Source: Lewinellaceae bacterium
Lineage (GTDB): Bacteria > Bacteroidota > Bacteroidia > Chitinophagales > Saprospiraceae
Direction: 5' to 3'
DNA: 64,000 nucleotides
NCBI GenBank assembly: GCA_016708875.1
Contig: JADJFA010000013.1
Span: 62,001 to 126,000 of the forward strand
The notes under the pieces were generated by a model. It made no database searches and had not been told where the DNA came from. It saw only the letters and a program-made list of their open reading frames with translations. Shown one piece after another: positions 23,526 to 32,944 of this stretch; the first letter of the stretch is position 1, and each line of letters starts with the position of its first letter. Position numbers and translations under genes: made by a program.

Positions 23526-26132
23526 ATGGAAGTTCCACCCAGTTATCCGCCCACCCCTGTCCGCCGCTCCTGGTTGCGCCGCATCTTGCTTGGCCTGCTA
23601 TTCTCGGTGTTGGGCCTCTTGCTTTTTCTGGTGCTGATCGCTGCTTTTTTTGACAAGCAAGTGAGTCAGCAACTCGTTGCCGAAATCAACAAAAATCTTA
23701 AAACCGAACTCCGCGTGGGGGATGCCAGCCTTTCGCTGCTTTCAGGCTTTCCCGCGGCTTCAGTCAATCTCTCCCAAGTACGACTTAAAGATGCGCTTGG
23801 CGGACAACTCCTTGCTGCTCAGGAGCTTTCATTTCGATTCGACTTGTTAAGTTTGTTCGGCGACGACCTGAAAATCCACTCTGTTCGCCTGCAAGATGGA
23901 GCCGTTCGCATCGTGGTGAACCGCGCCGGAAAATCAAACACCGATATTTTCAAAGAATCCAAAACACCGAAAAAAACAGCAACCGAAAGCACACTCCACC
24001 TTGCGCTGGAAAATGCTGAACTTCAAAATATTGCGATTCTCTACGACAATGCTCCAACGCAACAAGCCGCTGAAATGGTGGTAGATAAAGCGAGCGCAAG
24101 CGGCAATTTTTCTGCCCGGCAGTTCCGGCTCTCCAGCCAGGCGGAGATTAAAATAAACTACCTTGATTCTGATAGCAGCCGTTACCTCGCCGGTCAAACA
24201 CTTCGCTACGATGCTGTGCTGGCGGTCGACCTCAAACGAGGCGCATACGCCCTTCAAAACGTGGAACTCACGCTTGGCGGCAACACTTTCAACGTGGAGG
24301 GACTGGCTGTCGTAAAACCCGAAGGAACTGACTTGAATTTTAAATTAGTGGGCCAAGAAGGTGATGTTTCTATGATTGCCAATTTGATGCCGGGCGCTTA
24401 CCATGCCTATTTTCGGGAATTTCAAAGCACTGGAAATTACGCTTGCAGCGGCACGGTAAAGGGCCGTTTGAACAAAACGGAAACCCCGGCCATTAGCTTT
24501 GAAGTGGCCTTGCGCGACGGAAAAGTGAGTTCCGAAAAACTTCAAGGCCCCTTGCGAAATGTGTCCTTCCGCGCCCGTTACAACGCCCAGCCGGACGGGA
24601 GCGGCGAGTTTGAACTGGCTGATTTCAAAGGCGATTTTGGTGGCCAAGCCTTGAGTTTGTCCTTGAAAGTGAATCAATTAGAGGACCCAATAGTTGAATT
24701 TCACGCAAACGGCGCATTGCCGCTCGATGCCGCCTACGGGCTTTTTGACAACGATCTCATCACGGCAGGCGACGGTATTGTACGGCTCAACCGGCTCAAG
24801 GTGCAAGGCCGATACGCGGACATGGTGAGCATGCGTCGCATCAGTTTGGTAAATGCTTCTGGCGAAATTCAATTTGACAATGCCGCGCTTACTTACAACA
24901 AAACCCCCTTGCTCGCTGAAACGGGTTTCCTCCGTTTGGAAGACAATGAATTTCGAATTGACAGCTTTATGCTCCGCGCCGGGAAAAGCGATTTTTTGCT
25001 CGATGGCTCGGCCAAAAATTTGCTCCCTGTGCTCTTCGCAGATTCTTTGAATACGACGGGTGCGCTCCTTGAATTCAGTGCAAAACTTCGTTCAGAAAAC
25101 TTTGATGTGGATCAAATCATTGGAATGTTTTCGGAACAAAGCACCGTTACCGAAGCGGGCGGCGAAGCAGGTCTGGATTCCCTGAAAAAAGAAAAAAACA
25201 TGGAGCGCAGCCTCGCCATGAACAAATTGAAAGGCACGTTCGAGGCGAACATCAGGGGTTTCAAATACGGGAAAATTGAAGGAAAGAACTTTGGCGGCAG
25301 CTTTGAGTTTGATCACAACAATTTGAATTTCAATGGGAACGCCGCAGCCATGCAGGGTGAACTCGCGCTCGAAGGCAATGCCCGCTTCGACCTTGCCGCG
25401 TCACTGAAAATGCACATTATCGCCCGAAACCTTGATCTGCAAACCATGCTGGCCCAGTGCGAGAACTTCGGGCAGGAAGTCATTACAGAAGAGAATATGC
25501 GCGGTAGATTGAGCGGACGAGTGGTGCTTTGGACCTTTTGGAACGACTTTGGTGAATTTGATATGAAACGCCTCCGCGCGCTGGCCGATGTACAGGCTAC
25601 CAACGGCGAACTTCAAAAAGTGAAGATGTTCGAGGACTTTTCCAGCTTTGTCCACCTGGAAGATTTGCGCCGAATAAAGTTCACTGATTTGCAAAACTAT
25701 CTGGAAATCAAAGATCAACGACTCTATTTGCCCGTGATGTTCCTCCAGAGCAATGCCCTAAACATGACCCTGAGTGGCGAACATACGTTTGACAACGACA
25801 TTGATTACAAAATCAAAATCAACGCAGGCCAGGTATTGCTCAACCGGCTTAAAAAACACGACTCCGATCTCGATCCTCTCCCTGAAAAAAAGGGTGGTTT
25901 CAACCTTTATTACAGCATTGTGGGGAACCTTGACAAGTATGAGATGAAGCGCAAAAAGCGGGTGGTAAAAGCGGAGTTCGAGCGCAGCGAAGCGCGAAAA
26001 TTGCTCATCGCCAAAGCACTTGATAAGGAATTTGGCGGCGCTTCCGTAGACGCAATGCTCTATACGCCCACCCAAATTGAAAATGATGGGGAAGAATATT
26101 TAGAGGAAATGCGAGGGGGAGGAAATAAGTAG
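23526..26132 (+). CDS. AsmA-family protein
   Basis: AsmA-like proteins are membrane-anchored, long beta-groove proteins thought to move phospholipids between membranes. The ATG at 23526 starts a short proline-rich N-tail. One membrane helix follows (ILLGLLFSVLGLLLFLVLIAAFF) and then the N-terminal chorein-like motif 'LVAEINKNLKTELRVGDASLSLLSGFPAASVNL'. The rest is beta-strand repeats. The C-terminal AsmA_2-like part contains 'GRLSGRVVLWTFWNDFGEFD' and 'FSSFVHLEDLRRIKFTDLQNYLEIKDQRLYLP', which is characteristic of Bacteroidota members. Length is 868 residues. The stop codon lies in the left arm of a perfect palindrome at 26128-26193. Confidence 0.88.
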   Translation: MEVPPSYPPTPVRRSWLRRILLGLLFSVLGLLLFLVLIAAFFDKQVSQQLVAEINKNLKTELRVGDASLSLLSGFPAASVNLSQVRLKDALGGQLLAAQELSFRFDLLSLFGDDLKIHSVRLQDGAVRIVVNRAGKSNTDIFKESKTPKKTATESTLHLALENAELQNIAILYDNAPTQQAAEMVVDKASASGNFSARQFRLSSQAEIKINYLDSDSSRYLAGQTLRYDAVLAVDLKRGAYALQNVELTLGGNTFNVEGLAVVKPEGTDLNFKLVGQEGDVSMIANLMPGAYHAYFREFQSTGNYACSGTVKGRLNKTETPAISFEVALRDGKVSSEKLQGPLRNVSFRARYNAQPDGSGEFELADFKGDFGGQALSLSLKVNQLEDPIVEFHANGALPLDAAYGLFDNDLITAGDGIVRLNRLKVQGRYADMVSMRRISLVNASGEIQFDNAALTYNKTPLLAETGFLRLEDNEFRIDSFMLRAGKSDFLLDGSAKNLLPVLFADSLNTTGALLEFSAKLRSENFDVDQIIGMFSEQSTVTEAGGEAGLDSLKKEKNMERSLAMNKLKGTFEANIRGFKYGKIEGKNFGGSFEFDHNNLNFNGNAAAMQGELALEGNARFDLAASLKMHIIARNLDLQTMLAQCENFGQEVITEENMRGRLSGRVVLWTFWNDFGEFDMKRLRALADVQATNGELQKVKMFEDFSSFVHLEDLRRIKFTDLQNYLEIKDQRLYLPVMFLQSNALNMTLSGEHTFDNDIDYKIKINAGQVLLNRLKKHDSDLDPLPEKKGGFNLYYSIVGNLDKYEMKRKKRVVKAEFERSEARKLLIAKALDKEFGGASVDAMLYTPTQIENDGEEYLEEMRGGGNK

Positions 26133-26193
26133 CAAGTTGAAAGTTACAAGTTGCCCGACGGTTCTTTCAACTTGTAACTTTCAACTTGCTACT
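26128..26193. repeat. perfect 25-bp palindrome between convergent genes
   Basis: AGTAGCAAGTTGAAAGTTAC... at 26128-26152 is exactly inverted at 26169-26193. It includes the stop codon of the asmA-like gene and ends seven bases before the end of the convergent binding-protein gene. It probably terminates both. Confidence 0.8.
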
Positions 26194-26199
26194 AAGTAA

Positions 26200-27981
26200 C
26201 TATTCCGGCTTCATCCGCGCAAATTGCTCATAGTACCCCGGGCGGTTGGCGCTCTCCAATCCAGGAACAAACTTTTTGGAGATGATAATGCGTTGCAAGG
26301 GTGCAAACAGCACAATTTCAGGAATTTCATCGTAAAAAACTTGTTGAACCTCAAGGTACATAGCATTTCGCTTGGCCACGTCGGGTTGTACCCGGATAGC
26401 CTCGATTAGACTATCGGCTTTTGCGCTGATATATCCAGCACGGTTGTCGCCAGCCGGGGAGAGGCTTTTAGAGTGAAATCGTTGATAATATTCTACTTGC
26501 CCTGGGTAAAGTACAACTCCAAGTAGTGCGCTGTCATAGTTGCCACTTTTAGTATCGGCAGTCATCACCGTAAGGTCAACACTGTTGATCACGAGGTCAA
26601 TGCCCGCTTGCCTTGCCGATTCTTTTAAGCTATTGGCTAATAATTCGTTGGTTTTGGCAGAGGTAGCCGCCATCAATTTGAAGGATAACTGTTGGCGCGT
26701 ACCGTTGATTTCCTTGTCCAAGATGCCATTACCATCCGTATCCGCCCATCCTGCCTGTTCAAGTATGGCCTTTGCTTTCGCTATGTTATAATCGGGCAAG
26801 GCAAGGTCTTTGGCATAATACGGTTTGTCCGGGTGCATTGGGCCGTTTATTCGCCTCGCTAATCCGCGGTTAATTTGGTTGACAATGTAATCGTAGTCAA
26901 CAATATGCCTGAGTGCACGTCGCACCTGCACATCCGCCAGGATGGGGTTGCGGTGATTGAGTGCCCAACGGTTGTATTGGGTGCTGCCGAGGGTAAAAAA
27001 GTCATACTTCGCGGCCAGCGAATCGTTGGCCTTCATTTCCAGATACTTCGCAGGGTTAATGACGCCTCCTATCAAATCCAGTTCGCCGTTTTTTATCTGG
27101 TTTTCCAGGGTTAAGTCGTCTTTTATCACCTTGTAAATTAATTTTTTGGGGTACGCTGCGAGCATAGGATATTGCTTTGCTACTTGGTCACCCCACCAAT
27201 TTTGCTTTTTAACCAAAACGGCCCCTTGCTCGTTCATTAGTTCCAGGCGATATGGGCCGCTACCTGAAATAGCATTGGCGTCATTGGCAAATTTTGGCAG
27301 TCCGAATTCCGCTACAAATGCCTTCAAATTTTCATCGGCACTGAGTGCGGCCGTTTTGGCCGGGTCCAATAAGTCGTTCAGTGACAAGTTAGCCAGTCTG
27401 TTGTTAGGGTCATAGTTGTAGGCCGGGTAAATGGGTGTACTACAAAGTGCATCTATGGAGAGAATATAAAAACTGCTGAAGTAGAAACTGAACTTTTTGG
27501 GGTTGGCCGGATCAATTTCTAATCCAGACAATTGAGTCAAATACCCACGGTAAACTTCTGGGATGCCCGGTAAGAGGACAATTTTGAAGGTAAACGCTAC
27601 GTCATTGGCCGTAACGGGAGTGCCATTGTCCCAAACTGCTTCGGGGATAATTTCAAAGTCGTAGGCGAATTGGCCTTTTCGTGGCCCGTCTTTCAGTTCG
27701 CGCACGGTGGGGATTGCTTTTATAAGCATCGGGTTCAATTCCAATGTCTTTGGGTCGAGATCGCCCAATGACGGGAATATTTGTCGCGCGATGAATGTGG
27801 AGGGGCCGTGCCCCCCGTTCATGAAGATGTTTAGGTTGTTGGGCGCCGAGTCAGTTCTGACGGTGACTTCCTCAGGTGCGCGAGGCTTTTTTTTGCCAAA
27901 AACGATTGGGTAAAGTAGCCAGGCGGCCACAAGCAGGGCGACAATCGCCAGCACCCGCCGGAGAGAGAGAAATTTGTTCAT
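26200..27981 (-). CDS. ABC-transporter substrate-binding protein, peptide/opine/nickel type (SBP_bac_5)
   Basis: The 593-residue protein matches DppA/OppA-like binding proteins. It has an N-terminal hydrophobic anchor (VLAIVALLVAAWLLYPIVFG) without a lipobox cysteine. 'LTVRTDSAP...' is followed by the diagnostic 'DLDPKTLELNPMLIKAIPTV', 'PEAVWDNGTPVTANDVAFTFKIVL', 'YRLELMNEQGAVLVKKQNWWG', 'VQVRRALRHIVDYDYIVNQI' and 'AKAILEQAGWADTDGNGILDKE'. It should bind an oligopeptide or similar ligand in the periplasm. No permease or ATPase gene is nearby, so its transporter is encoded elsewhere or it serves as an orphan sensor. It may also be attached to the inner membrane through its N-terminal helix. 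Confidence 0.9.
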   Translation of the reverse strand: MNKFLSLRRVLAIVALLVAAWLLYPIVFGKKKPRAPEEVTVRTDSAPNNLNIFMNGGHGPSTFIARQIFPSLGDLDPKTLELNPMLIKAIPTVRELKDGPRKGQFAYDFEIIPEAVWDNGTPVTANDVAFTFKIVLLPGIPEVYRGYLTQLSGLEIDPANPKKFSFYFSSFYILSIDALCSTPIYPAYNYDPNNRLANLSLNDLLDPAKTAALSADENLKAFVAEFGLPKFANDANAISGSGPYRLELMNEQGAVLVKKQNWWGDQVAKQYPMLAAYPKKLIYKVIKDDLTLENQIKNGELDLIGGVINPAKYLEMKANDSLAAKYDFFTLGSTQYNRWALNHRNPILADVQVRRALRHIVDYDYIVNQINRGLARRINGPMHPDKPYYAKDLALPDYNIAKAKAILEQAGWADTDGNGILDKEINGTRQQLSFKLMAATSAKTNELLANSLKESARQAGIDLVINSVDLTVMTADTKSGNYDSALLGVVLYPGQVEYYQRFHSKSLSPAGDNRAGYISAKADSLIEAIRVQPDVAKRNAMYLEVQQVFYDEIPEIVLFAPLQRIIISKKFVPGLESANRPGYYEQFARMKPE

Positions 27982-28086
27982 GGTAAAGTTGATAAAATTG
28001 TGATAGAGATATTCTGCGGATTAAAGAATAAAGCGGTGCAAGTTATATCTGGCGCGATGGATAATTTTAAATTTTATGCGGGATTT

Positions 28087-28542
28087 TTATTTTGACTCAC
28101 AAAAACGCTCTTTCCACTCGGGTCTTGGCAGCATACATGCTTCCATGCGGCCAAACCACCGGTAGCGGTTGCGTGCCACAAAATTGTACAAAGCATCGCG
28201 CAATGGGCGTGGCAATATTTTGAAAACATAGAGCAGGCGCCAGAAACCACCCAGCCGACGCACAATTTCGAGGGGCGCATCAGAACGCAGAAAAATGTGC
28301 TCGCCCACCACCAACACCACCGTGTCGAAATGCTCGGAAGCAAGTCCGTGTCGGAGCAACAATTGTTGGCCTAGTTCAGATTGCAGCGCAGTGAAGCGAA
28401 ATTCGCCCCGATGGTCGCGTTTCAGTATCCATTGCACGGAAGCGTTGCAAAGGTTGCATACACCATCGAAGAGGAGGAGGGGTTTGTTGGTTAACTGGTG
28501 ACTGGTTGATTGGGTACTGGTTACAGATGATGAATGCGACAT
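28087..28542 (-). CDS. DCC1-type thiol-disulfide oxidoreductase family protein
   Basis: The 151-residue protein has the DCC signature 'PLLLFDGVCNLCNASVQWIL' (D-x-x-C-x-x-C), then 'FRFTALQSELGQQLL', 'VVLVVGEHIFLRSDAPLEIVRRLGGFW' and the C-terminal 'VARNRYRWFGRMEACMLP'. The CxxC pair suggests redox activity with a thioredoxin-like fold. The exact role is unknown for the whole family. Residues 5-20 (a Ser/Thr/Gln-rich tail, SSSVTSTQSTSHQLTN) are encoded by the same 'ggtgactggtgat' words that form the repeat in tsaB, so the N-terminus appears to be repeat-derived. Confidence 0.88.
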   Translation of the reverse strand: MSHSSSVTSTQSTSHQLTNKPLLLFDGVCNLCNASVQWILKRDHRGEFRFTALQSELGQQLLLRHGLASEHFDTVVLVVGEHIFLRSDAPLEIVRRLGGFWRLLYVFKILPRPLRDALYNFVARNRYRWFGRMEACMLPRPEWKERFCESK

Positions 28543-28605
28543 GATTTTACATTGGGTTTGTACTCGGCTGACTACTTTCGCACTTGGCCTTCAAAAGTGA
28601 TCAAT

Positions 28606-28645
28606 AATTTTCACATTGACCACATTTTTCAATTGACCACATTCT
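28606..28645. repeat. 'ttcacattgaccacatt' short repeat
   Basis: The stretch attttcacattgaccacat and a second ttgaccacatt lie directly upstream of the antiporter ATG. The same words appear at 22010-22033, after the truncated secreted-protein gene. Confidence 0.45.
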
Positions 28646-28650
28646 AAAAA

Positions 28651-30050
28651 ATGCCAACTGCGCTAACCATTGTATTTGTCGGCTGCACCATCTTTTTATC
28701 GCATTGGTTTGCCGCGCTTTTTGCCCGCACGAAGATACCCGATGTGCTGTGGCTTTTTATCATCGGGCTGTTGTTGGGGCCGGTGTGGGGCTTCGTTACG
28801 CCTGAAAAATTTGGTGCCGTCGGGCCAGTTTTTACAACTATTACGCTGATTTTCATTCTGTTCGAAAGTGGCATTGACCAACGCCTGGAGCCACTCATCA
28901 ATTCTATAGGTGGCACAGCGCGTATCACCACATACAACTTCGTGGCTACTTGTTTGGTTGCAGGGGGTATCACATTCTACTACACGGATTTGGGTTTTTG
29001 CGCTCCTTAATGTTGGGAAGCATCGTTGGGGGGACCTCGTCAGCGGTTATCACCACCTTGGTGCGGCAGTTCCCTATGGGCGAACGCACCCGGACGATAT
29101 TGGTCTTGGAATCGGCCTTTTCCGATGTTTTTACGCTTGCCGTTCCACTTACCCTGCTCACAGCTTACAAAATTGGGACTGTAGATGTGGCCTTCGTAAC
29201 AGGCCAGATGATCGCCGCATTTATCCTGGCCGCTATGCTAGGTATAGTAGGTGCATTCGGTTGGAGCATTATGTTGAACAAGATGCGGACGCTTCAAAAC
29301 ACCGTTTTTACCACCCCGGCATTTGTATTCATTTTATATGGCTTTGTCGAACTGCTCAACTTTTCCGGCCCCATTGCTGCCCTGGCGTTTGGCATTACAT
29401 TGGGAAACATTGACGTGTTAGGCCCACCGATTATGCGGAACGCCATTTCGCGCAAACCGATTTCCCTGAATGATAATGAGCGGGCGTTTTTTTCCGAAGC
29501 AGTGTTTTTGCTCCGTACCTTCTTTTTTGTGTACATCGGAATATCTGTCCGACTTCAAGATTGGCATTGGATGATGCTTGGAGCTGCCATCACTGGCTTT
29601 TTGTTCCTCGTACGCATCCCCGTGGTACGATTCTCGGTGTCGCGCAGCACCTCGCCCAAAGACGCGTCTTACATGGCTACTATGATACCCAAGGGCTTGG
29701 GCGCGGCGGTACTCGCATCGCTACCAGCGCAACAAGGCGTAGCTGGTGGTGAGATCATACAATCGGTGGTGTTCTCCATTATCCTTTGTTCCACAGTGTT
29801 TACTACGGTGCTTACTTTTTTGGTTGAAAAGACCTTCTTTTCAAACATTTATGTATGGATATTTACAATGTTGGGCTTAGGTAGGCAAGTACCTAAAGGC
29901 GCTGATCCTTTGGCCGAAAGTGAATTGTTGGAGCTTGATACTGAAAAGGAAATACTTGAGCCAGCACCCAAGGCCGATTTGCCTGCTGTAGAAAAAAAAG
30001 CGAAAAAACCAGCCGCCCCGAGAGCCAGGCGAAGGAAAAAGGAGGCTTAG
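28651..30050 (+). CDS. cation/proton antiporter, CPA family (frameshift near 28997)
   Basis: This is a multi-pass exchanger of the Na+(K+)/H+ antiporter type. The first frame carries 'VFVGCTIFLSHWFAALFA', 'PDVLWLFIIGLLLGPVWG' and 'FTTITLIFILFESGID', the usual first helices with the acidic FESG. It stops at 29010. Adding one T in the TTTTT run at 28995-28999 continues 'YYTDLGFLRSLMLGSIVGGTSSAVITTLV', the conserved S-S-A segment, and then 'LESAFSDVFTLAVPLTLL', the family's ESxxxD motif. The repaired protein has 466 residues. The C-terminal tail is cytoplasmic, Lys/Ala-rich (EKKAKKPAAPRARRRKKEA) and unlike the usual regulatory TrkA domain. The transported ion is unknown. Confidence 0.8.
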
Positions 30051-30089
30051 GTAGACCATCACAATGGGTTTTCGGTATAGACACCTTTC

Positions 30090-30923
30090 CTAATTGGTCT
30101 TTAAAAAATTATGTGTTCCTAATCTAGTTTCTCTTTTCAAAATCCAACCCTCAAGGCCCCAACTTTTCCGCGTGCCTGCGATATGCTCCAAGATATCTGC
30201 CTGGGGTTCAAACAATTGCCGGATGTAGGCAGGAGGGTGAAACGCCGCAAAAACCCGATGCCCTTCCACAACTTTTCCCCGCGCTACGAGTTTGCCTTGG
30301 TCAAATTCCTGGCGTTCCTGTTCCGTGAGTTTTTCTCGGAATACGTCGCCGTGAGTAGTCAGCACCAATACGGCGCCCTTTTTGGAAATCCGCATCAACT
30401 CATCAAACCATTGCTGGTGATTGGGCTCCGATAGGTGTGTAAAAATAGAGATGCCATACATTAGGTCGAAATACGCATTTTGATACTGGGTAGGCGGGTT
30501 CAATTGATTGATGGCAAAAGTGACGCCCCCGATGTTCTCGCGACACCAGGCAATGGTTTTAGGGTTGTAGTCTGTGCCGTGGATTTCGCAGGTGTTTCCC
30601 AGCAGTTTAGGGAAATGCCGCAGCACCCTGGCGGGTCCACAGCCCCAATCCAGGAGATTTTTTCCAGTTAAGGGCGTGTATCGTTCGAACAAACCCATGA
30701 GCCATCTTGCCGTCTGCTCACCGCCCTCGTAATACTTTTGGTAGTCCAATTGAAAAGCCTCAAAGAGCATGTAGTCAGGCGGCAATTTTACATCTGGATT
30801 GGCCTGTACAAATTGCGCATTATGCTGGCGGTTCTTCCATTTTTGATAGACAAATTTGATCTGGTCGAGCAAGTGCATCAGGCCTAAATCCCGGAACGGC
30901 TTTGTCAATTTTCCTGTGTTCAT
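30090..30923 (-). CDS. class I SAM-dependent methyltransferase
   Basis: The 277-residue protein starts at ATG 30923 (MNTGKLTKPFRDLGLM). The 11 codons upstream in frame are repeat-like. Motif I is 'KNLLDWGCGPARVLRHFPKLL', motif II 'EIHGTDYNPKTIAWCRENI' and motif III 'FDLMYGISIFTHLSEPNHQQWFDELMRISKKGAVLVLTT'. This arrangement is usual for small-molecule or glycan methyltransferases. The N-terminal helical region (LLDQIKFVYQKWKNRQHNAQF) has no name I can assign. It is convergent with the antiporter and separated from aroA by a palindromic repeat. No biosynthetic cluster surrounds it, so the substrate cannot be inferred. Confidence 0.85.
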   Translation of the reverse strand: MNTGKLTKPFRDLGLMHLLDQIKFVYQKWKNRQHNAQFVQANPDVKLPPDYMLFEAFQLDYQKYYEGGEQTARWLMGLFERYTPLTGKNLLDWGCGPARVLRHFPKLLGNTCEIHGTDYNPKTIAWCRENIGGVTFAINQLNPPTQYQNAYFDLMYGISIFTHLSEPNHQQWFDELMRISKKGAVLVLTTHGDVFREKLTEQERQEFDQGKLVARGKVVEGHRVFAAFHPPAYIRQLFEPQADILEHIAGTRKSWGLEGWILKRETRLGTHNFLKTN

Positions 30924-30941
30924 AACTTGAATGTTGTTTTT

Positions 30942-31002
30942 AGCCACGAATTGCACGAATTCTCACGAATTGATTGGTGCTAATTCGTGTAATTAGTGGC
31001 CA
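30942..31002. repeat. 'gccacgaattgcacgaatt' palindrome covering the aroA stop codon
   Basis: The left arm 30942-30971 is made of 'cacgaatt' words. The right arm 30980-31002 is the inverted aattcgtgtaattagtggc. The right arm encodes the last His codon and TAA of aroA. This repeat type ('gccacgaattacacgaatt') is widespread in bacterial genomes. Confidence 0.75.
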
Positions 31003-32270
31003 AACCCCACCTCAAACCCCAACGCTTTCAAATGCTCCCAAAACTGTGGGTATGATTTCGACACCACTCCCGGGTTTTCTATTTCCACGGAGCCGAGCAT
31101 CGCTAAGGTCGCAAAAGCCATCGCCATGCGGTGGTCGCCGTAAGTGGCAAAGCGCGGAACGGTAGACAATTCGGCCTTCCCTTCCAGGTTGTAAAACGTT
31201 TTGTTGGGCCATTTTTTTGAAAAACGGGCGGGTAGTTTGGCAAACGAAACACCCAGCTTCGCCAACTCGGTTTTCAAAGCACCAATTCGGTCGGTTTCTT
31301 TGATGCTTAGTGTTTCAAGACCGCTGAAAACCCCCGTTGTTCCAAGTCCCGCGCACACTACGGCGAGGGTTTGCACAAGATCAGGACAAGCTAAAAAATC
31401 CTTTTCAAATAGTGGTCTCGCCGCGGCACCGATTTTTTTCAATTGAACTTCATTTTCCCCAAAAAACGTTTGAATATCAAATCGTTGCATCATGGTTGCC
31501 AACACCGAGTCGCCTTGCCAGCTGTGTTCCTGAAGCCCCTTCAGCGTCAAATCCAGGTCCTCAGAAAACGCTGCCATCGCATACCAGTAGGAGGCTGCCG
31601 ACCAATCAGCCTCCACGACCAAATGGCGTGGTAGGTACTTACCGGCTTCAACCACAAGGACTTCGTCCTCCCAGGCTACAGTTGCCCCAAAATGCCGCAT
31701 CACATTCAGGGTCATTTCCAAATAAGGTCGGGACACGAGCGGACCTTGTGGCACCAGTTCCAGTCCTTCAGGCAAATAAGGGCCGATCAGCAACAGCGCT
31801 GAAAGGAACTGGCTGCTGACATTGGCGGGTACCCGGATGCTGCGCGTTCGGGGTTTCATTGCACAGATTTTCAAGGGAGGAAAGCCTTCTTTTCCCAAAA
31901 ATTGGATGTCTGCACCGAGTGCTCGCAATGCCTCCACCAAGGGGCCAATGGGTCGTTCATGCATCCGTTTCGATCCGGTAAGCACCTGCTCGCCGGCTTG
32001 TATGGCCAAAAAGGCTGTCATAAAACGGAAAGTCGTGCCGGCATCGCCGACATCAAAAGTGCCGCTCTTTTGCTCCAACAAACGCAGCAAGGTTTGGGTA
32101 TCATCGGAAGTGGAAAGATTGGAGAGCCAATCCTGAGCATTCAGCCCAGCCAAAGCAAGGGCAATGAGGGCGCGGTTGCTGATGCTTTTAGAGCCGTCAA
32201 GCGCAACCGTACCATGCAGTTCGCGGGAGGGTTTGGAAAGGAAGAGGAGCACTGGGTCATTTTTCGTCAT
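30993..32270 (-). CDS. aroA: 3-phosphoshikimate 1-carboxyvinyltransferase (EPSP synthase)
   Basis: AroA joins phosphoenolpyruvate to shikimate-3-phosphate in aromatic amino acid synthesis. The 425-residue length is typical. Diagnostic motifs are present: the substrate-binding lysine in 'VALDGSKSISNRALI', 'DVGDAGTTFRFMTAFLA' with the loop arginine, 'RMHERPIGPLVEALRALGA', 'SSQFLSALLLIGPYL', 'VVEADWSAASYWYAM', 'DLVQTLAVVCA', 'LSIKETDRIGALKTEL' and 'TYGDHRMAMAFATLA'. The usual 'LPGSKS' is replaced by 'LDGSKS', as in several Bacteroidota. The last codon and stop come from a palindromic repeat. It stands alone, with no other aro gene in the window. A second large palindromic repeat lies upstream (32300-32462). 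Confidence 0.95.
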   Translation of the reverse strand: MTKNDPVLLFLSKPSRELHGTVALDGSKSISNRALIALALAGLNAQDWLSNLSTSDDTQTLLRLLEQKSGTFDVGDAGTTFRFMTAFLAIQAGEQVLTGSKRMHERPIGPLVEALRALGADIQFLGKEGFPPLKICAMKPRTRSIRVPANVSSQFLSALLLIGPYLPEGLELVPQGPLVSRPYLEMTLNVMRHFGATVAWEDEVLVVEAGKYLPRHLVVEADWSAASYWYAMAAFSEDLDLTLKGLQEHSWQGDSVLATMMQRFDIQTFFGENEVQLKKIGAAARPLFEKDFLACPDLVQTLAVVCAGLGTTGVFSGLETLSIKETDRIGALKTELAKLGVSFAKLPARFSKKWPNKTFYNLEGKAELSTVPRFATYGDHRMAMAFATLAMLGSVEIENPGVVSKSYPQFWEHLKALGFEVGFGH

Positions 32271-32299
32271 AAGGTCATTTCGTCATAAGGGGAATCAGG

Positions 32300-32462
32300 C
32301 TTTTTTGATTGACGAGTGATGAGTACATGATTGTTGATTGTTGAGGTGGAGGTTTGATTCTCGATTGCCGATGTTCCAGCAATCATCCATAATAATTTCA
32401 AATATCGCCCATCACTTCAACAATCAACAATCATGTACTCATCACTCGTCAATCAAAAAATT
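32300..32462. repeat. large palindromic repeat, copy B
   Basis: Arms at 32300-32349 and 32410-32462 are nearly perfect inverted copies over about 44 bases, containing gattgacgagtgatgagtac and ttgttgattgttga. The spacer is about 60 bases. It shares its words with copy A at 2664-2842, but the arms of each copy match each other better than the other copy. The gap between aroA and the DUF4286 gene holds this element and a run of 'atcacttc' words (32528-32575). Confidence 0.85.
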
Positions 32463-32546
32463 CTACAATTCTTAAATATCACTTCTTAATCAGGCATCTT
32501 CCTTGAACCTTCGCCTATGCTGGAGTCCAATCACTTCATCACTCTA

Positions 32547-32870
32547 TCACTTCATCACTTCATTATGATCCACCACTTCCATCACCGTGCGGAACACAGC
32601 GTACTTCCCGTCATAACGTGCCTTGTGCTGGCGTTGAAGTTCAGGGCCAAACTCATTTTGGTACCGTATCAGATGCGCCATATCTCGCACGGCATATTGC
32701 ACGGCATAGATTTCAGCATCCGTGTGTTCGTGACCGATGAGGCGGCAGAGGCGGTAGGAAATAAACATCCCGGTGATCATCACATCGGGAATGTGCGTTT
32801 CGCGCATCCAACGGAGCCAGTCCTCGTGTACATCGAGGTCAATGGTTACAGTAACATTGTAGAGCAGCAT
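32547..32870 (-). CDS. DUF4286 family protein
   Basis: The 107-residue protein begins at ATG 32870 (MLLYNVTVTIDLDVHEDWLRWM), the standard DUF4286 opening. 'HIPDVMITGMFISYRLCRLIG' and 'YAVQYAVRDMAHLIRYQNEFGPELQRQHKARYDGKYAVFRTVMEVV' follow. The fold is a small alpha/beta barrel-like (ferredoxin-type) domain with unknown function, widespread in Bacteroidota. Its C-terminal codons (DHNEVMK) are part of a short 'atcacttc' tandem repeat. It is divergent from tsaB with a symmetric promoter pair between them, so both may be expressed in parallel as housekeeping genes. Confidence 0.85.
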   Translation of the reverse strand: MLLYNVTVTIDLDVHEDWLRWMRETHIPDVMITGMFISYRLCRLIGHEHTDAEIYAVQYAVRDMAHLIRYQNEFGPELQRQHKARYDGKYAVFRTVMEVVDHNEVMK

Positions 32871-32895
32871 AATTGCAGGAAAAATTAGGTCGCTC

Positions 32896-32925
32896 AAAAG
32901 TAGGGCGAGCTGGACTTACTTTTGC
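32896..32925. promoter_or_regulatory. back-to-back promoters of DUF4286 gene and tsaB
   Basis: TACTTTTG occurs on the minus strand at 32903-32896 and on the plus strand at 32918-32925, 14 bases apart. Both fit TAnnTTTG and point to the DUF4286 gene and to tsaB. The arrangement is a near-palindrome. Clear -33 elements are not visible and would overlap the opposite box. Confidence 0.55.
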
Positions 32926-32944
32926 GGTTACATTTTTCTAATTT

